A stretch of 64,000 bases of DNA from Laburnicola sp. R22_1 (taxonomy: Eukaryota > Ascomycota > Dothideomycetes > Pleosporales > Didymosphaeriaceae). A model generated the notes under the pieces. That model did not search any database. It saw only the letters and a list, made by a program, of their open reading frames with translations, and was not told the origin of the DNA. Below, in pieces: positions 1 through 10,846 of this stretch. The stretch lies in assembly GCA_014281115.1 (NCBI GenBank), contig JACONQ010000010.1:2418001-2482000 (forward strand), read 5' to 3'. The position numbers and the translations under genes are program-made. Every line of letters starts with the position of its first letter. Position 1 is the first letter of the stretch.

Positions 1-1317
1 GTGGCGTGCAGTGCTGGAAACCACGCCCAGGGCGTTGCGTACTCTGCCCGCCACCTCCGCATCCCAGCAACCATTGTCATGCCCTCGGGCACCCCAGACA
101 TCAAGCACAAGAACGTCTCGCGGCTAGGTGGCTCCGTCATATTACACGGCGCTGACTTTGATGCTGCGAAGGCTGAAGCTGCTCGTCTGGAGAAGCTGCA
201 TGGGCTGATCTCTATCCCGCCTTTCGATGATCCGTACGTTATAGCTGGCCAGGGCACAATAGGCATGGAGTTGCTGCGGCAGACAAATCTACAAGACCTG
301 GAGGCCGTATTCTGCTGCGTGGGAGGCGGAGGCCTCATAGGAGGTGTTGGCATCTACATCAAGCGCATAGCGCCGCAGGTCAAGATTATAGGGGTGGAAA
401 CACACGACGCCAATGCCATGGTCGAATCGCTGCGAAAGGGCGAGCGCGTCGTGCTGAAAGAAGTGGGTCTGTTCGCTGATGGCGCAGCGGTCAAGACGGT
501 CGGAGAGGAGACATTTCGGATATGCCAGGAGGTAGTAGATGAAGTCGTCCAGGTGACAACAGACGAAACATGCGCGGCCATCAAGGATATGTTCGAGGAC
601 ACGCGCTCCATCGTTGAGCCTGCGGGCGCGCTCGCTCTCGCCGGCCTCAAAAAATGGGTTAACAGGAATCCCTCACCCAATAATAAACGCGGCCTCGTCG
701 CCATCGCTAGCGGCGCCAACATGAACTTCGACCGCCTACGTTTTGTCGCTGAGCGTGCTGCTCTTGGTGAAAACAAAGAAGCTCTCATCTCCGTCACGAT
801 ACCCGAAAAGCCTGGCACATTCGCGAATCTGGTGTCCATAGTACACCCCATGGCTGTTACTGCCTTCAACTACCGCTACTCGGGCCCCGAGGCAGCTAAC
901 ATCCTCATCGGTGTCGAAATGAAAGCAGCGACACGCTCCACCGACCTACCAGACCTCATCGCCCGCCTCCACGCCGAAGGCATGACAGCCACTGACCTTT
1001 CCAACGACGAGCTCGCCAAGTCGCACATCCGCTACCTGGTCGGCGGTCGCAGCAACGCGGCCGACGAACACATGTTCATGTTCGAGTTCCCCGAGCGAGG
1101 TGGCGCCCTGTACAAGTTCCTACACACGCTGCAGCCGGGCATGAACATCAGTCTCTTCCACTACCGGAACTACGGCGGCGATGTAGCGCGCATATTGACG
1201 GGCATCCAGTGCAAGGAAGAGGAGCTGGGCAAGTTGGAGGGCTTTCTGAAGGACATAGGGTATCCGTGGAAGAACGTGACGAACCAGGAGAGCTACAAGA
1301 TGTTTTTGCGGAATTGA
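1..1317 (+). CDS. ILV1: Threonine dehydratase, biosynthetic (3' part, start outside window)
   Basis: PLP-dependent threonine deaminase, the committed step of isoleucine synthesis (threonine to 2-oxobutanoate and ammonia), normally mitochondrial in fungi. The frame is open at base 1, so the N-terminus and the lysine that binds PLP lie outside the window. Visible: the [10 protein letters not shown] segment at residues 4-13, the glycine-rich phosphate-binding loop VGGGGLIGG near residues 107-115, and [11 protein letters not shown] near 207-217. After about residue 255 come two ACT-like regulatory repeats (starting [14 protein letters not shown] and [14 protein letters not shown]), as in the feedback-inhibited biosynthetic enzyme. 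The stop TGA is at 1315-1317. The 438 visible codons have no frameshift or visible intron. Family assignment is firm; the symbol follows the fungal orthologue. Confidence 0.95.
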   Translation: MACSAGNHAQGVAYSARHLRIPATIVMPSGTPDIKHKNVSRLGGSVILHGADFDAAKAEAARLEKLHGLISIPPFDDPYVIAGQGTIGMELLRQTNLQDLEAVFCCVGGGGLIGGVGIYIKRIAPQVKIIGVETHDANAMVESLRKGERVVLKEVGLFADGAAVKTVGEETFRICQEVVDEVVQVTTDETCAAIKDMFEDTRSIVEPAGALALAGLKKWVNRNPSPNNKRGLVAIASGANMNFDRLRFVAERAALGENKEALISVTIPEKPGTFANLVSIVHPMAVTAFNYRYSGPEAANILIGVEMKAATRSTDLPDLIARLHAEGMTATDLSNDELAKSHIRYLVGGRSNAADEHMFMFEFPERGGALYKFLHTLQPGMNISLFHYRNYGGDVARILTGIQCKEEELGKLEGFLKDIGYPWKNVTNQESYKMFLRN

Positions 1318-1540
1318 GCGTGGTGGTTGTACTTTCGAATGCTTTCTTACCATCAATGATATCCCGGTTCAATGTTACCCCAAGGACGGAGAGCACGCCA
1401 AGAATCCAAGCCCCGTCTCCGCATACCCGTTGGGATCACTTCGGGAGTTTGCGAGCCGTTTTCTAGTGGGGTCGATTCGAACCCTGTAGAACACGTGTCA
1501 ATGCCAGGTTTTTTCTTTCTTTCCCCGTGGTTCAATTCGA

Positions 1541-2120
1541 TTCAACGGTGCCGCTCGTCGCGGCTAAGCTCTGCTCTCCTAGTAGTAGTTATATATAGTA
1601 ACGCTATAAGTCTTACTAATTGTAGCAAAGTACTTATTATACTTATTTAATTTCTATTCTTTTAACTAAACTAAAAGTAGCTTTAAGTACTAGATTACTA
1701 AAAAAAAGTTTTACTTTTTTAAATTTTTTTAAATTTAAAGTTGCTATTTTTCTAAAAAAAAGTATTAGTTTAGTATTAATTATATTAATACTATAGTTAA
1801 AATAAGTAGAATACTATTTTATTTAATAGTAATAATAATAACTATAAGTGTTCTTTATAAAGTAGTATTAGTAATATAAGTAGTATAAAATAAAGCCTAT
1901 AAATTAGTTAGTATTATACTAGTTATAAATAATATATATATATATAATTTAGTATAATATCTATTTTTATTAGTAATAAAAGTATATAGTAAATATTATA
2001 TACTAGTAAAGTTAGCTTTATAAAAAGCTATTAAAGTTAAATTTTAGCTAAGTTTTATAGTTAGGAGAAGAGCTAAGTAATTTAAAATATAAGCGCTTAG
2101 ATCCGCTATAATGTCTAGGT
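1541..2120. mobile_element. AT-rich RIP-like repeat relic, family A copy 1
   Basis: Very AT-rich tract with no open frame. Its left edge (a GCTAAGCTCTGCTCT block at about 1562-1577) and right edge (AAAGTTAAATTTTAG, then a TTAGGAGAAGAG-like block near 2035-2075) both reappear at the edges of the longer AT-rich tract at 12.2-14.2 kb, so both are copies of one repeat family. The C-to-T and G-to-A bias suggests RIP. Superfamily not identifiable. Bases 1318-1540, between the dehydratase stop and this repeat, hold nothing I can name. Confidence 0.5.
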
Positions 2121-2351
2121 GGCTTGCTAATTCGCCGCTATTAGACCGTACTGTATCACGGGACGGTAATATAGTAATATGACAATACTGGGGTAGTGGG
2201 CTGGTGAATGTGCTTAATTGGGGCGCGGGCCGAGCTAGCACTTCCTAGTTCGATAGGCGCCCCGGGCCAAGGACCCTAGTTGCGGCTGGGCTAAGCTAAT
2301 AGAAATTTGTCTTCTCGTGCGCCAGGCGCCTGCTAGCTTGGGGGTTTATAA

Positions 2352-2939
2352 GGGACTTAATAGCGGCCACCCCTATAAGTAATTACAGCCGTTCCTCTAA
2401 GTTACTATCTTTAGTATTAAAATATTTATTAATTTTTAAAGGAAACCAACTAAAGAAATATAATTTATCTTTAAATAAGATTATATACTTTTTGCTATTA
2501 CTAAAAGATTAAAAAAATCTTTATTTTTAAAGAGAAAATAGCTTGTAAAGTTAACTTTTTTAATATTTTTATAAGGCGCAACTATATAGGCCCTATATTA
2601 GAAAATTATATATTGTTAAATTAACTACCTAGGAGTAGAATAATAAAGGCTTTTATCTTAAATAATATAATAAAAAAGCAGAGCCCTCTGCTTAGTAATT
2701 AAAAAGAGTGTAAAAGGTAATTATATATATTTATATATCTTTAAGCGTTTTTATACTAGTAAATTACTTATATGAAAAAGTATATATTTATGCAAGTCTG
2801 CGCACGTTTGCGCACTATGCGCATAGTGAAGCAGCCTCTCTAGAAAAAACTTTCCTAATGTATTATAGGGTGTTAGTTAGCTGCGGCACCTTAGAGGGGT
2901 GGCTGCGATTGCTTATAGGGGTGGCCGCTATCAAGTCCC
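2352..2939. mobile_element. Non-autonomous element with ~50-bp terminal inverted repeats, RIP-like interior
   Basis: The left end (2352-2401, beginning GGGACTTAATAGCGGCCACC) and the reverse complement of the right end (about 2890-2939, beginning GGGACTTGATAGCGGCCACC) match over about 50 bases, mostly with transition differences. The interior is AT-rich, has no frame, and carries one arm of the foldback element described at 13.8 kb. No target-site duplication was recognised, so the superfamily stays open. Confidence 0.6.
2614..2720 (+). repeat. Single arm of the foldback element family (copy in the 2.35-kb element)
   Basis: Starts TGTTAAATTAACTACCTAGG and matches the left arm at 13808-13917 base for base apart from many transitions, including the AAAGGCTTTTATCTTAAATAA and AAAAAGCAGAGCCC blocks. 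Only one arm is present here. Confidence 0.6.
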
Positions 2940-3552
2940 AGTTTGTAAGCCTTGTTATGGTATGGTGCGTGTTGACGTTGTGCCGTTGACGGGTTAGTCT
3001 ACCGGTAGTTGGAGCGGGCTAGGCGGGGTTTGCCGAGGCTAAGGGGATTGCTGGGGGTTTCTGTCAGGTGGGGTTGGGGTGCTCTGCTTGAATGAGTCGC
3101 GATGGTAGAAAGGTAGTGTAGGGCTTGAGCGAGTGTTCGAGTGTAAGTATGGGCGTCTGGAGGTTGCAATGGTGATGAGGAGGTAATTGCGTGTATGGAT
3201 TTCGGTCTCGAAGTCTGAAGCTAGGAATGCTAACACTTTTTTTTTAGGTTTGAAAAGTATGAGGGAGTTATCTCCGCATTGTGACAAGCAAGCCCTCCCG
3301 CAAATATATTCCACGATCGACTTACATGGTGTAGCCGGATCGAACTATCATCTTGGCAGCTCTTTGTCCCGCCTTTGTCGACCCGAGAGGACGCTGCTAA
3401 ACTCCACACTTGCATGCCAGCGGGAAAACCTCGGAAGCAAAGCATGGTCGTTGCTCCGGGATGGATGCAAATCATCATAGCGTTCTGCGGTTCCGGCACT
3501 TGACTATTGACGGTATGCCCCCAGTACAGTAGTGTACCTGAGGGGGTTGCTC

Positions 3553-3560
3553 TATAAAAG
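3553..3560 (+). promoter_or_regulatory. TATA box of the beta-glucosidase gene
   Basis: TATAAAAG lies 73-80 bases upstream of the ATG at 3633, a usual fungal TATA-to-start distance, followed by a C/T-rich leader (CTCGACTCAATCTTGCTCAG). The rest of 2940-3632 contains no gene I can support. A GTGGGG near 3067 fits the loose CreA consensus SYGGRG, but that is weak on its own. Confidence 0.6.
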
Positions 3561-3632
3561 AGTGGCCGACGGCACTATGGGAGCGTTCCAAGAGAGCCTC
3601 GACTCAATCTTGCTCAGCGTCTTCGAAGAATC

Positions 3633-6436
3633 ATGTCGACTCTTCTATCTGTCTTGCTTGCGGGCTCGGCCCTAGTCTGTGCTCAGGACTTTAGTGGTGG
3701 TGGGCGTGGTGATGACGCTTTTGAGTGGGTGCAACCGCTTAATACGACTATTTTGGATGAGTATGGTTCTTCGCCGCCTGTGTATCCTTCCCGTAAGTAC
3801 TACCTCATGGCGTTATATCACAGCTGCAGGACAAAGGTTTGAGTACATTCGGCCTTCGTATTGCCTATCCTAGGGTAACACAGTACTCAGACTCTTGTCC
3901 TACTGCTGTAGCTGCTAAACCCAGACCAGTATGTGTAGCTAACAGTTCACAGCCAACGCAACCGGCACCGGCGGCTGGGAAGATGCCCTCCAAAAAGCAA
4001 AAGCCTTCGTCTCCCAGCTCACCCTCGAAGAAAAATCCGACATGGTAACCGGCCAAGCCGGCCCCTGCGTCGGCAACGTCCTCGCCGTTCCTCGACTTGG
4101 ATTTCAAAGTCTATGTCTCCAAGACGGACCCTTAGCCATCCGTGTAGCCGACTACGCCAGCGTCTTCTCCGCCGGTGTTTCTGCGGGAGCATCCTGGGAC
4201 AAGAAACTCATGTACGAGCGTGGCTTTGCTATGGGCGAAGAGTTCAAGGGCAAGGGCGCTCATATCGCGCTTCAGCCAGTTGCAGGTCCTCTCGGTCGGT
4301 CTGGCTATGCTGGACGAAACTGGGAAGGCTCATCTCCGGATCCATATCTTGCGGGTGTGTTTATGAGCGAAACTATTACTGGAACTCAAGATGCCGGTGT
4401 CCAAGCCTGCGCGAAGCACTATATCGGGAATGAGCAGGAGATTATGCGTAACCCGGTATGTTTATTCATTTATTTATTCTATCCGATATAGTCAGCTGAT
4501 TCCTCGACGACAGATATACGATCGGAATGGCACCGATACAGATACGACGACCGCGGCTATTTCTTCTAATATCGATGATAGGACGATGCATGAACTTTAC
4601 TTGTGGCCGTTTGCTGATGCGGCTCGCGCTAAGGTTGCGAGTATGATGTGTGCATATCAGCGGATTAATGGGAGTTATGCTTGTCAGAATTCGATGGCGC
4701 AGAATGGGTTGCTGAAGACGGAGCTGGGGTTTCAGGGATATGTCATGTGAGTCGAACCTCGATGCCTGAATTCATACAGCGGGACGACGAAAGTTTGAGT
4801 ACATTCGACTTTTGTATCGCCTGTCCTGGGGTAACAGTAGCGCAACATTTACTGACGTTGTATTCTTAGGTCTGATTGGGGTGCCACCCACTCGGGGGTT
4901 GCGAGTATGGAAGCTGGTTTGGACTTGAACATGCCTGGCGGCCTTGGTCCCTACGGCACCGCTTTCGCTCCAAACAACCCGCACATGCCGTCCTTCTTTG
5001 GAGGAAACGTCACTCTCGCTGTGAACAACGGCTCACTGGCCGAGTCTCGTGTCGATGACATGATCATTCGCATCATGACGCCTTATTACTGGCTCGGTCA
5101 AGATGAAGACTTTCCCACTGTCGATCCATCCACCCCCGAACTCAACACTTTCTCTCCCCCCAGCTCGTGGACCCGCCAGTACAACCTGACCGGCGAGAGA
5201 AGCCGCGACGTGCGAGGTAACCACGCTGAATTGATCCGTAAGCATGGTGCTGCTGGCACGGTTCTGCTAAAGAACGAAAACCAGACGCTACCTCTGCAGG
5301 CACCGAGAAACATTGCAGTTTTCGGAAACGACGCAGGAGAGATTGTCACGGGCCAGCTGAACCAGAAAATATACGAATACGGAACGCTCGTCGCCGGTGG
5401 AGGTTCAGGTACTGGTCAGCTGACATACATCGTCACGCCACTCCAGGCGATCCAAGAACGTGCCGCCCGGGACGGCGCAAAGATAGTACAATACTGGCTC
5501 AACAACACGCTCGTCGCCAATACCGATATCGACACTCTACTGATCCCAGACCGCCCCGACGTCTGCATCGTCATGCTCAAAACATGGGCAGAGGAAGCCG
5601 ACGACCGCGCCTCTCTCCACGTCGACTGGAACGGCGACGCCGTCGTCGAAAGCGTCGCTTCCAAGTGCAACAACACCGTCGTGGTGACCCATTCCAGCGG
5701 CATCAACCTGCTCCCCTGGGCGGACCACCCCAACGTCACCGCTATCCTCGCCGCCCACTTCCCCGGCCAAGAATCAGGCCACTCCCTCGTCGATATCCTC
5801 TACGGCGACGTCAACCCCTCGGGCCATCTCCCGTATACCATCGCCCTCGACGGATCCGACTACAACGCGCCACCCACGACGGCAATCAACACGACAGGCA
5901 AATACGACTGGCAGTCGTGGTTCGACGAGGAGCTCGAAATCGACTACCGCCACTTCGACGCGCAAAACATGTCCGTGCGGTACGAATTCGGCTTCGGACT
6001 GTCCTACACCACCTTCAGCATGAGCGATCTCGTCGCCGAACCCCTCGTCTCCAACATCAGCGCCCTGCCCGCCGATCTTCCCATCCAACCCGGCGGCAAC
6101 CCCGACCTCTGGACCCCACTGTACAACATCACCGTGCAAGTGTCCAACACGGGCGACGTGGCCGGCGCCGCCGTCCCCCAGTTGTACCTGGGTCTACCTT
6201 CGAGCGCGCCCGCCGGCACGCCGCCTAAGCAGCTGCGCGGGTTTGAAAAGGTGTACCTCGAGGCTGGGGAGGGGCAGAAGGTTTCTTTTGCGCTGCTAAG
6301 GAGGGATCTGAGTTATTGGGATGTGGTTAGGCAGCAGTGGGTTGTTCCTGAGGGGGAGTTTACGGTGTATGTAGGGGCGAGTTCGAGGGATATTAGGGTG
6401 CGGGAGGGGGTTGATGTTTTGGGGGGTGGATATTGA
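3633..6436 (+). CDS. Secreted GH3 beta-glucosidase
   Basis: Glycoside hydrolase family 3 enzyme expected to release glucose from the non-reducing end of cello-oligosaccharides outside the cell. Exons 3633-3792, 3953-4455, 4514-4746 and 4870-6436 join in frame to 820 residues, normal for fungal family-3 beta-glucosidases. Residues 1-17 form a signal peptide (hydrophobic run ending in CAQ). The catalytic nucleophile is the Asp of [10 protein letters not shown], encoded across the third intron junction; KHYIGNEQE and GLDLNMPGG are further family motifs. The C-terminal third has the FN3-like domain ([27 protein letters not shown]). Many N-glycosylation sites fit secretion. Introns 1 and 3 share sequence (described separately). 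The gene faces away from the dehydratase and is convergent with the aminotransferase pseudogene. Confidence 0.93.
3793..3952 (+). repeat. Intron 1 of the beta-glucosidase gene, introner-like copy 1
   Basis: A 160-bp intron (GTAAGT...TTCACAG). Its segment 3835-3880 matches 4790-4835 in intron 3 at 39 of 46 bases with no gaps, all seven differences being transitions. Weaker similarity runs back to the 5' splice site. Its 3' part differs from intron 3. Confidence 0.7.
4747..4869 (+). repeat. Intron 3 of the beta-glucosidase gene, introner-like copy 2
   Basis: A 123-bp intron (GTGAGT...ATTCTTAG) whose core (4790-4835, containing TTTGAGTACATTCG and GGGGTAACA) is homologous to intron 1 of the same gene. 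A CTGAC branch-point-like motif lies about 20 bases before the acceptor. Intron 2 (4456-4513, 58 bp) is short and unrelated. Confidence 0.7.
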
Positions 6437-7340
6437 GGGAGTGGGTGCGGTGGGGGATATGATTTTATGAGCTATATTAATATGATAATATTTTAAATGC
6501 TTGAATTTGTGGAGGGTTGAGGTTGTGTTCATTATCTGTGAACGGTTGAGTGAGATTGGTGATTATATCGCTCTACTCGCACCACTGCCCCTGCTCCCTC
6601 AAACTCTCACCAACGCCTCATACCTCTCCAAAAACGCCCTCACACAACCCACAAACCTCTCCACCTCCTCCCACGGCGTCCCCAAAATAAGCGCAACGCT
6701 CCCCCTCTTCGTAACCCAAAACCCCTCCTCCATCATCTCCAACCAAAACAACTCCCTCAACTCCCCCTCATCCACCCTATCCCCAAAGCTCCTCACCACC
6801 TTCCTCACATCCCTCAAAAAGTGCACCCCCATAATACTCCCCCTCCCCGTAACCGTCATCTTCGTCCCCTCACTAACCTCCAGCAACCTCCCCCCCAGCC
6901 TATCCCCCATAGCATTAAACTCTTGCGCCACCTCCTCCGTATACACCTCCGCTATCCCCACATCCCCCCCAACCCACCATCCCTAACGTATTATTATTAA
7001 ACGTGCCTGAATCCGCCCGCCCCCAGAAGCACCCAAACCCCACCCCCACCCCACCCCCAATATACTTCCCCGCGGTCCACAAATCCGGCTCCAGGCCCTC
7101 CAACACTCCAAGCCACCCCACCCCCCCAAGGAAAGCCGACTCGTCATCGCCTCGTCCAAGATAAACAGCGCGCCTACTTTCCGCGCAGACGTCTGTATCT
7201 GCTGCAAAAATCGCGGAAGAGCCTCCGATGCACGGGCCGTGGCCTTGTATCCCTTCTACAAGAAGAGCAGTTACGTCGGCACCCCCCCTCCTCTTCAATC
7301 TTTCCTCCGCGTATCGTCAATATCATTATACTCCGCCACT

Positions 7341-10300
7341 CAGTGCTTGCAACAGTCCGTATTACGGACGGTTTGAGCCCACTACGGTTACGTTACGGTT
7401 GCTAGCCATTACTGTACGGACGTTATGGCGGAGAGGTCTATATGGTACTGGTAGTAAGCCGTAATGATCAATTTGAGCCTTCTATGGTGAAATTACGGCC
7501 AGAAATAATATACAATTGTCCTAATTAGGAAGGAGGTATAAGTTGCGCGTTGTCCAGAGCTTTGTTGTTGTTGTTGACTGCTAGAGGTGCGTTCTCCTTG
7601 CAATTTATATAAGAAGTTAAGTCCTTAAGGTAACTTGGGACGACGTCTCTTGTTAGCCAGTTCTTTTGGAGTTGACAAGCTTTAATTGTGGCCAGGGATA
7701 GTAAATTTCGATCGCAGGTGACTATGCGTTTGGCGGACGAGAAGCACCGCTCGTAGTTGCAGGACGTTACTGGCACAGAGAGGTGATCCATCGCCACTTT
7801 GTAGAGTATTAGGAACCTTATTTAACTAACTTCTGTCCACTAATAGTGCGGATTGTCTAGTAATTCTAATAGATGTTGGTCTTGGCTGGCGAGGTGCAGG
7901 TCTTCAAGTATACTCTTGTTGTAATCCTCTAGCTAGAAGCTCTATTTCTGCCGCTTGCGCTGCTTTGTGCTAGTAAGAAGCATAGGGTCTACCCACATTG
8001 TACATTATTAGCGAGCGCTCGATTTGTACGCTCCCAGGACTTTGCGCATGGCGTCTATGTTATCTAGTAAGCTATTGTTGTCCTCTGTCAATTGTTCTGC
8101 TGCCAAATAGGTGGCAAAGGTGATTTTGAGCGACTTCTTTGCCTTTTAAATCTACTGTGGGTAATGAGACCAGTGCGTCTGGAACCAACATAGGCGCAGG
8201 CGTGGATATAGAGCTATCGCAACGCAGTATAGTGATGGCTTAGAATTAATTACCAGCCGTATAAAATATGTGATTAGCTTCTCTATAGCGAAGGCAACAC
8301 TATATTGCAGGTATCGCAACTGCCTATAGTACTTGTATAGAGGCACGTTATTAGTAAGGACTTTGTAGATTTCTTAGAGGTTAAACACCATCTGCTAGAG
8401 ACTGCCAAATCCAGAGCTGTCGGCGTTGCCTTTAAGCAGCTTGCAGTTCTTATAGAACAATTATAAGATATTGCAAATAATAGAGACTTTGTTCTAATTA
8501 TTGTCTAATAGTCTGTTAGTGTGTGGATTATAATTGCTGTTAGCTAGGGCGTTGTTATTACGCAGGTGTTTAGTGTAGAGTCAAATCGCCTTCCGCAACT
8601 CTAGGCAGCGCAGCAATATAGCGTAGGTGCTATGCCACTAAATCCTACTGTCTTTTATTAAATTAAGTGTGGAGAAATTGTAGAGCTTATTATTATTAAG
8701 AGCTTGCTGTTATAAGCTTATAAAAAGGCGTTAACATTTATGGGATGTGTAGACTAAGTTGACAAAGTTATGTAGCTTGCTAATAACGCCTTTCTCCCAG
8801 AATATAAGATATTGTTCTGCAGGCAACGCGCGCGATAATTCGAGTTTAAATTTGCTTAGACCTTGGCTGTATATAAGAGACTTTGTAATAAGGTTTATTA
8901 TATATCTAGCGCACCAAATTTAGTGTTGTGGTCTAATATAGAGCTCTCCCTCAGCGAGGTTATTAATGCTGGCGAGAAACATCTTATCATTATTTGCGGC
9001 ATTGTTGGCGACAAAACAGTGGATATTTCGAGCAAAGTCGTACTCCTAAGCAACTTAATAGATAATAGACGCTTGCGCAGCGCCTATGTAGTTGCAGAAA
9101 AGAGCGCGAAAAGCGATAAGTACATCGCGTTAATGGTGGAGAGAATCTAGAGAAGGTGTGGGTCAGCGGTGGATTTCTTAGTGCCACTAACTTTGGTAAA
9201 TCCAGCCGGGCTAACTGTTAATCTGGGTCTTGGCGCAACTTACTAATAAAGTGCGTAACAACTCTAAGAAAGTCCACATTATTCGGCGACGTCTAGATAT
9301 CGCAACTTATACTTATTTTGCTCCACGCTACGCGTAAAAGCAACCTTACTACTTCCTTCCTCTCCTTTAGCGCTTTTTTCACATACCCAGAAAGTGTATT
9401 ACCGCTGTTTAGCAGCCCGCGCAGCAGGTTAATTCAATTCTATGTTAATAAGCCTCTGCTGCCTGCTAAAGTTGCTATCACAAAGCTTAAATTGTGAAGC
9501 ATTATCTAGTTAACGTATAACTTAAGAAGCTCTACTTCTTACCATAGCGAATAAGAACCAGTTAAATTGGCGCCCGCAGCTTTCTTAAATAGATCTAACA
9601 ACATACTAGCAGCCAGCAGTATAAGACCTTTGTTGGGGTTAATATTGTGCACCTTCTGTAGGTGCCCTACAATATAAGCTGTGCTGGAGTTAATGTCCCA
9701 GAGGCACGCGGCTGTTCTACTTATATGGCATTTCTCACATAAAAAGAACACCTTTTTACTAATACTATTATCCTGTAGGTAAACAATATCTGCTCCATAT
9801 TGCCATATTAATACTAGTTTTTGGCCGCCCAGCGACTTCAACTTATGCTGCACGCGGTAACTAAGCTGCGCACCCGCAAGCTTTGTCCTGCCATACTAGA
9901 GGTTGTTCTAATTAATATTTAACTCCCTGCCAGAATTGCGGCTAACTGGATAATCGTAGGAAGCTTGTACAGCCGGCGACAACGAGCGCGAGGAGCTGGC
10001 TGATGCTAGAGCGCTGCGAGCGGCAGAGGCATAATAGGGTGTTAGCGTGGATAGCTGCGATGTCTCTATTAACTAGGACGCGCGCGTACTTCGTGAGTTG
10101 ACCTACAAGCTTATTATAATAGCGATAGTGACTAAGGTAAAGAAGCTGATTTTTGTATAAGAAACAGGGCAAAAAGATAGTTAGGAGTTGAAGCTCCGCA
10201 TTCGCACGATGTGGGTACATCCTACGCCCAAAGCAGTCCGGATCTGCCACATCTGACGCCCAGACGCCCCCAAACGCTTAACTCACGCCTCCTTCCCAAT

Positions 10301-10443
10301 TAGGAACCGTACAGCCGTAATACGGCTTAATAATTGGTACAGTACGGTTGCAATTACTGTGGGAGACCACTACCGTACGGACCGCCGAAAACCGCCTTCG
10401 AACGATACCGTACGAACCGTAATACGGACTGTTGCAAGCGCTG
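7341..10443 (-). mobile_element. hAT-superfamily DNA transposon, full-length, decayed
   Basis: The ends are CAGTGCTTGCAACAGTCCGT on the left and, reverse complemented, CAGCGCTTGCAACAGTCCGT on the right; CAG-G ends are typical of hAT. An exact 8-bp target duplication CCGCCACT flanks it (7333-7340 and 10444-10451). Both subterminal regions contain many short CCGTA/TACGG repeats, the usual arrangement of transposase-binding sites. Length 3103 bp. The transposase is on the minus strand and broken. It sits inside the aminotransferase gene. A deletion derivative lies at 20616-21360. Confidence 0.95.
7525..9853 (-). pseudogene. hAT transposase remnants
   Basis: Two recognisable pieces remain. At 9853-9539 a BED-type zinc-finger-like stretch has CEKC and, further on, HLQKVH (C-x2-C...H-x4-H). 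At 7797-7525 lies the C-terminal hAT dimerisation region (VTSCNYERCFSSAKRIVT, RNLLSLATIKACQLQKNWL), the most conserved part of hAT proteins. The stretch between them, which would hold the catalytic core, has many stops and no long frame. Transposition from this copy itself is therefore not expected. Confidence 0.8.
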
Positions 10444-10846
10444 CCGCCACTATCCACTCCTCTCTCTCTGTCGACGCAGTTCTCGCAGCTGGGCGGTCGG
10501 CCGGGAAACGAAAGCACGCGCCGTGGTACCCGCCGCTGAAGACGACGGCTTTGCGCCGCCCTGGGAAGCGTTTTGCGCCGGCTAGCGCGTGCAGGGTCGC
10601 TTCTGTGCCGCTGTTTGTGAAGCGGATGTGGGATGTGAAGGGGGCCGTGTGCAGGAGGCTGCGGGTGTTTCCGCCTGGGAGGCTCTGAAGTGCTTCGTTG
10701 TGAAGCTTGAGACTTGTTGGGTTTCTTGCTATAAAGCGAGCTTTGGCTGCTTCGAGTGCGTCTGTGAGGTTTTCTTGTTCACTCTTCGCGGGGGCATTGC
10801 CATCCGAGATGGGGGCTGGCGAAGGAGATACAACAGAAGGAGCCAT

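Larger units (their letters stand above)
6599..10846 (-). pseudogene. Class III aminotransferase (glutamate-1-semialdehyde aminomutase type), split by a hAT element and frameshifted
   Basis: Fold-type I PLP aminotransferase related to glutamate-1-semialdehyde 2,1-aminomutase; the true substrate of such fungal proteins is unknown to me. The N-terminal part (ATG at 10846, MAPSVVSPSP...) runs down to 10452 and contains LPGGNTR, FTNSGTEATLHAL and VFSGGYHG. The C-terminal part (7332-6599) contains VEGIQGHGPCIGG, ALFILDEAMTSRLSLGG, TAGKYIGGG with the PLP lysine, GTFNNNTL and AEVYTEEVAQEFNAMG. A 3103-bp transposon lies between the two parts. In the C-terminal part the conserved blocks fall in different frames, so at least three frameshifts exist besides the insertion: the gene is dead. 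Bases 6437-6598 separate it from the convergent beta-glucosidase. Confidence 0.85.

Noticed and set aside
1460..1490. GGTTCGAATCG-like B box suggesting a tRNA
   Set aside because: No A box or foldable arms at the right distance on that strand.
5584..6228. 214-codon Arg/Pro-rich plus-strand frame
   Set aside because: Out-of-frame shadow of the GC-rich last exon of the beta-glucosidase gene.
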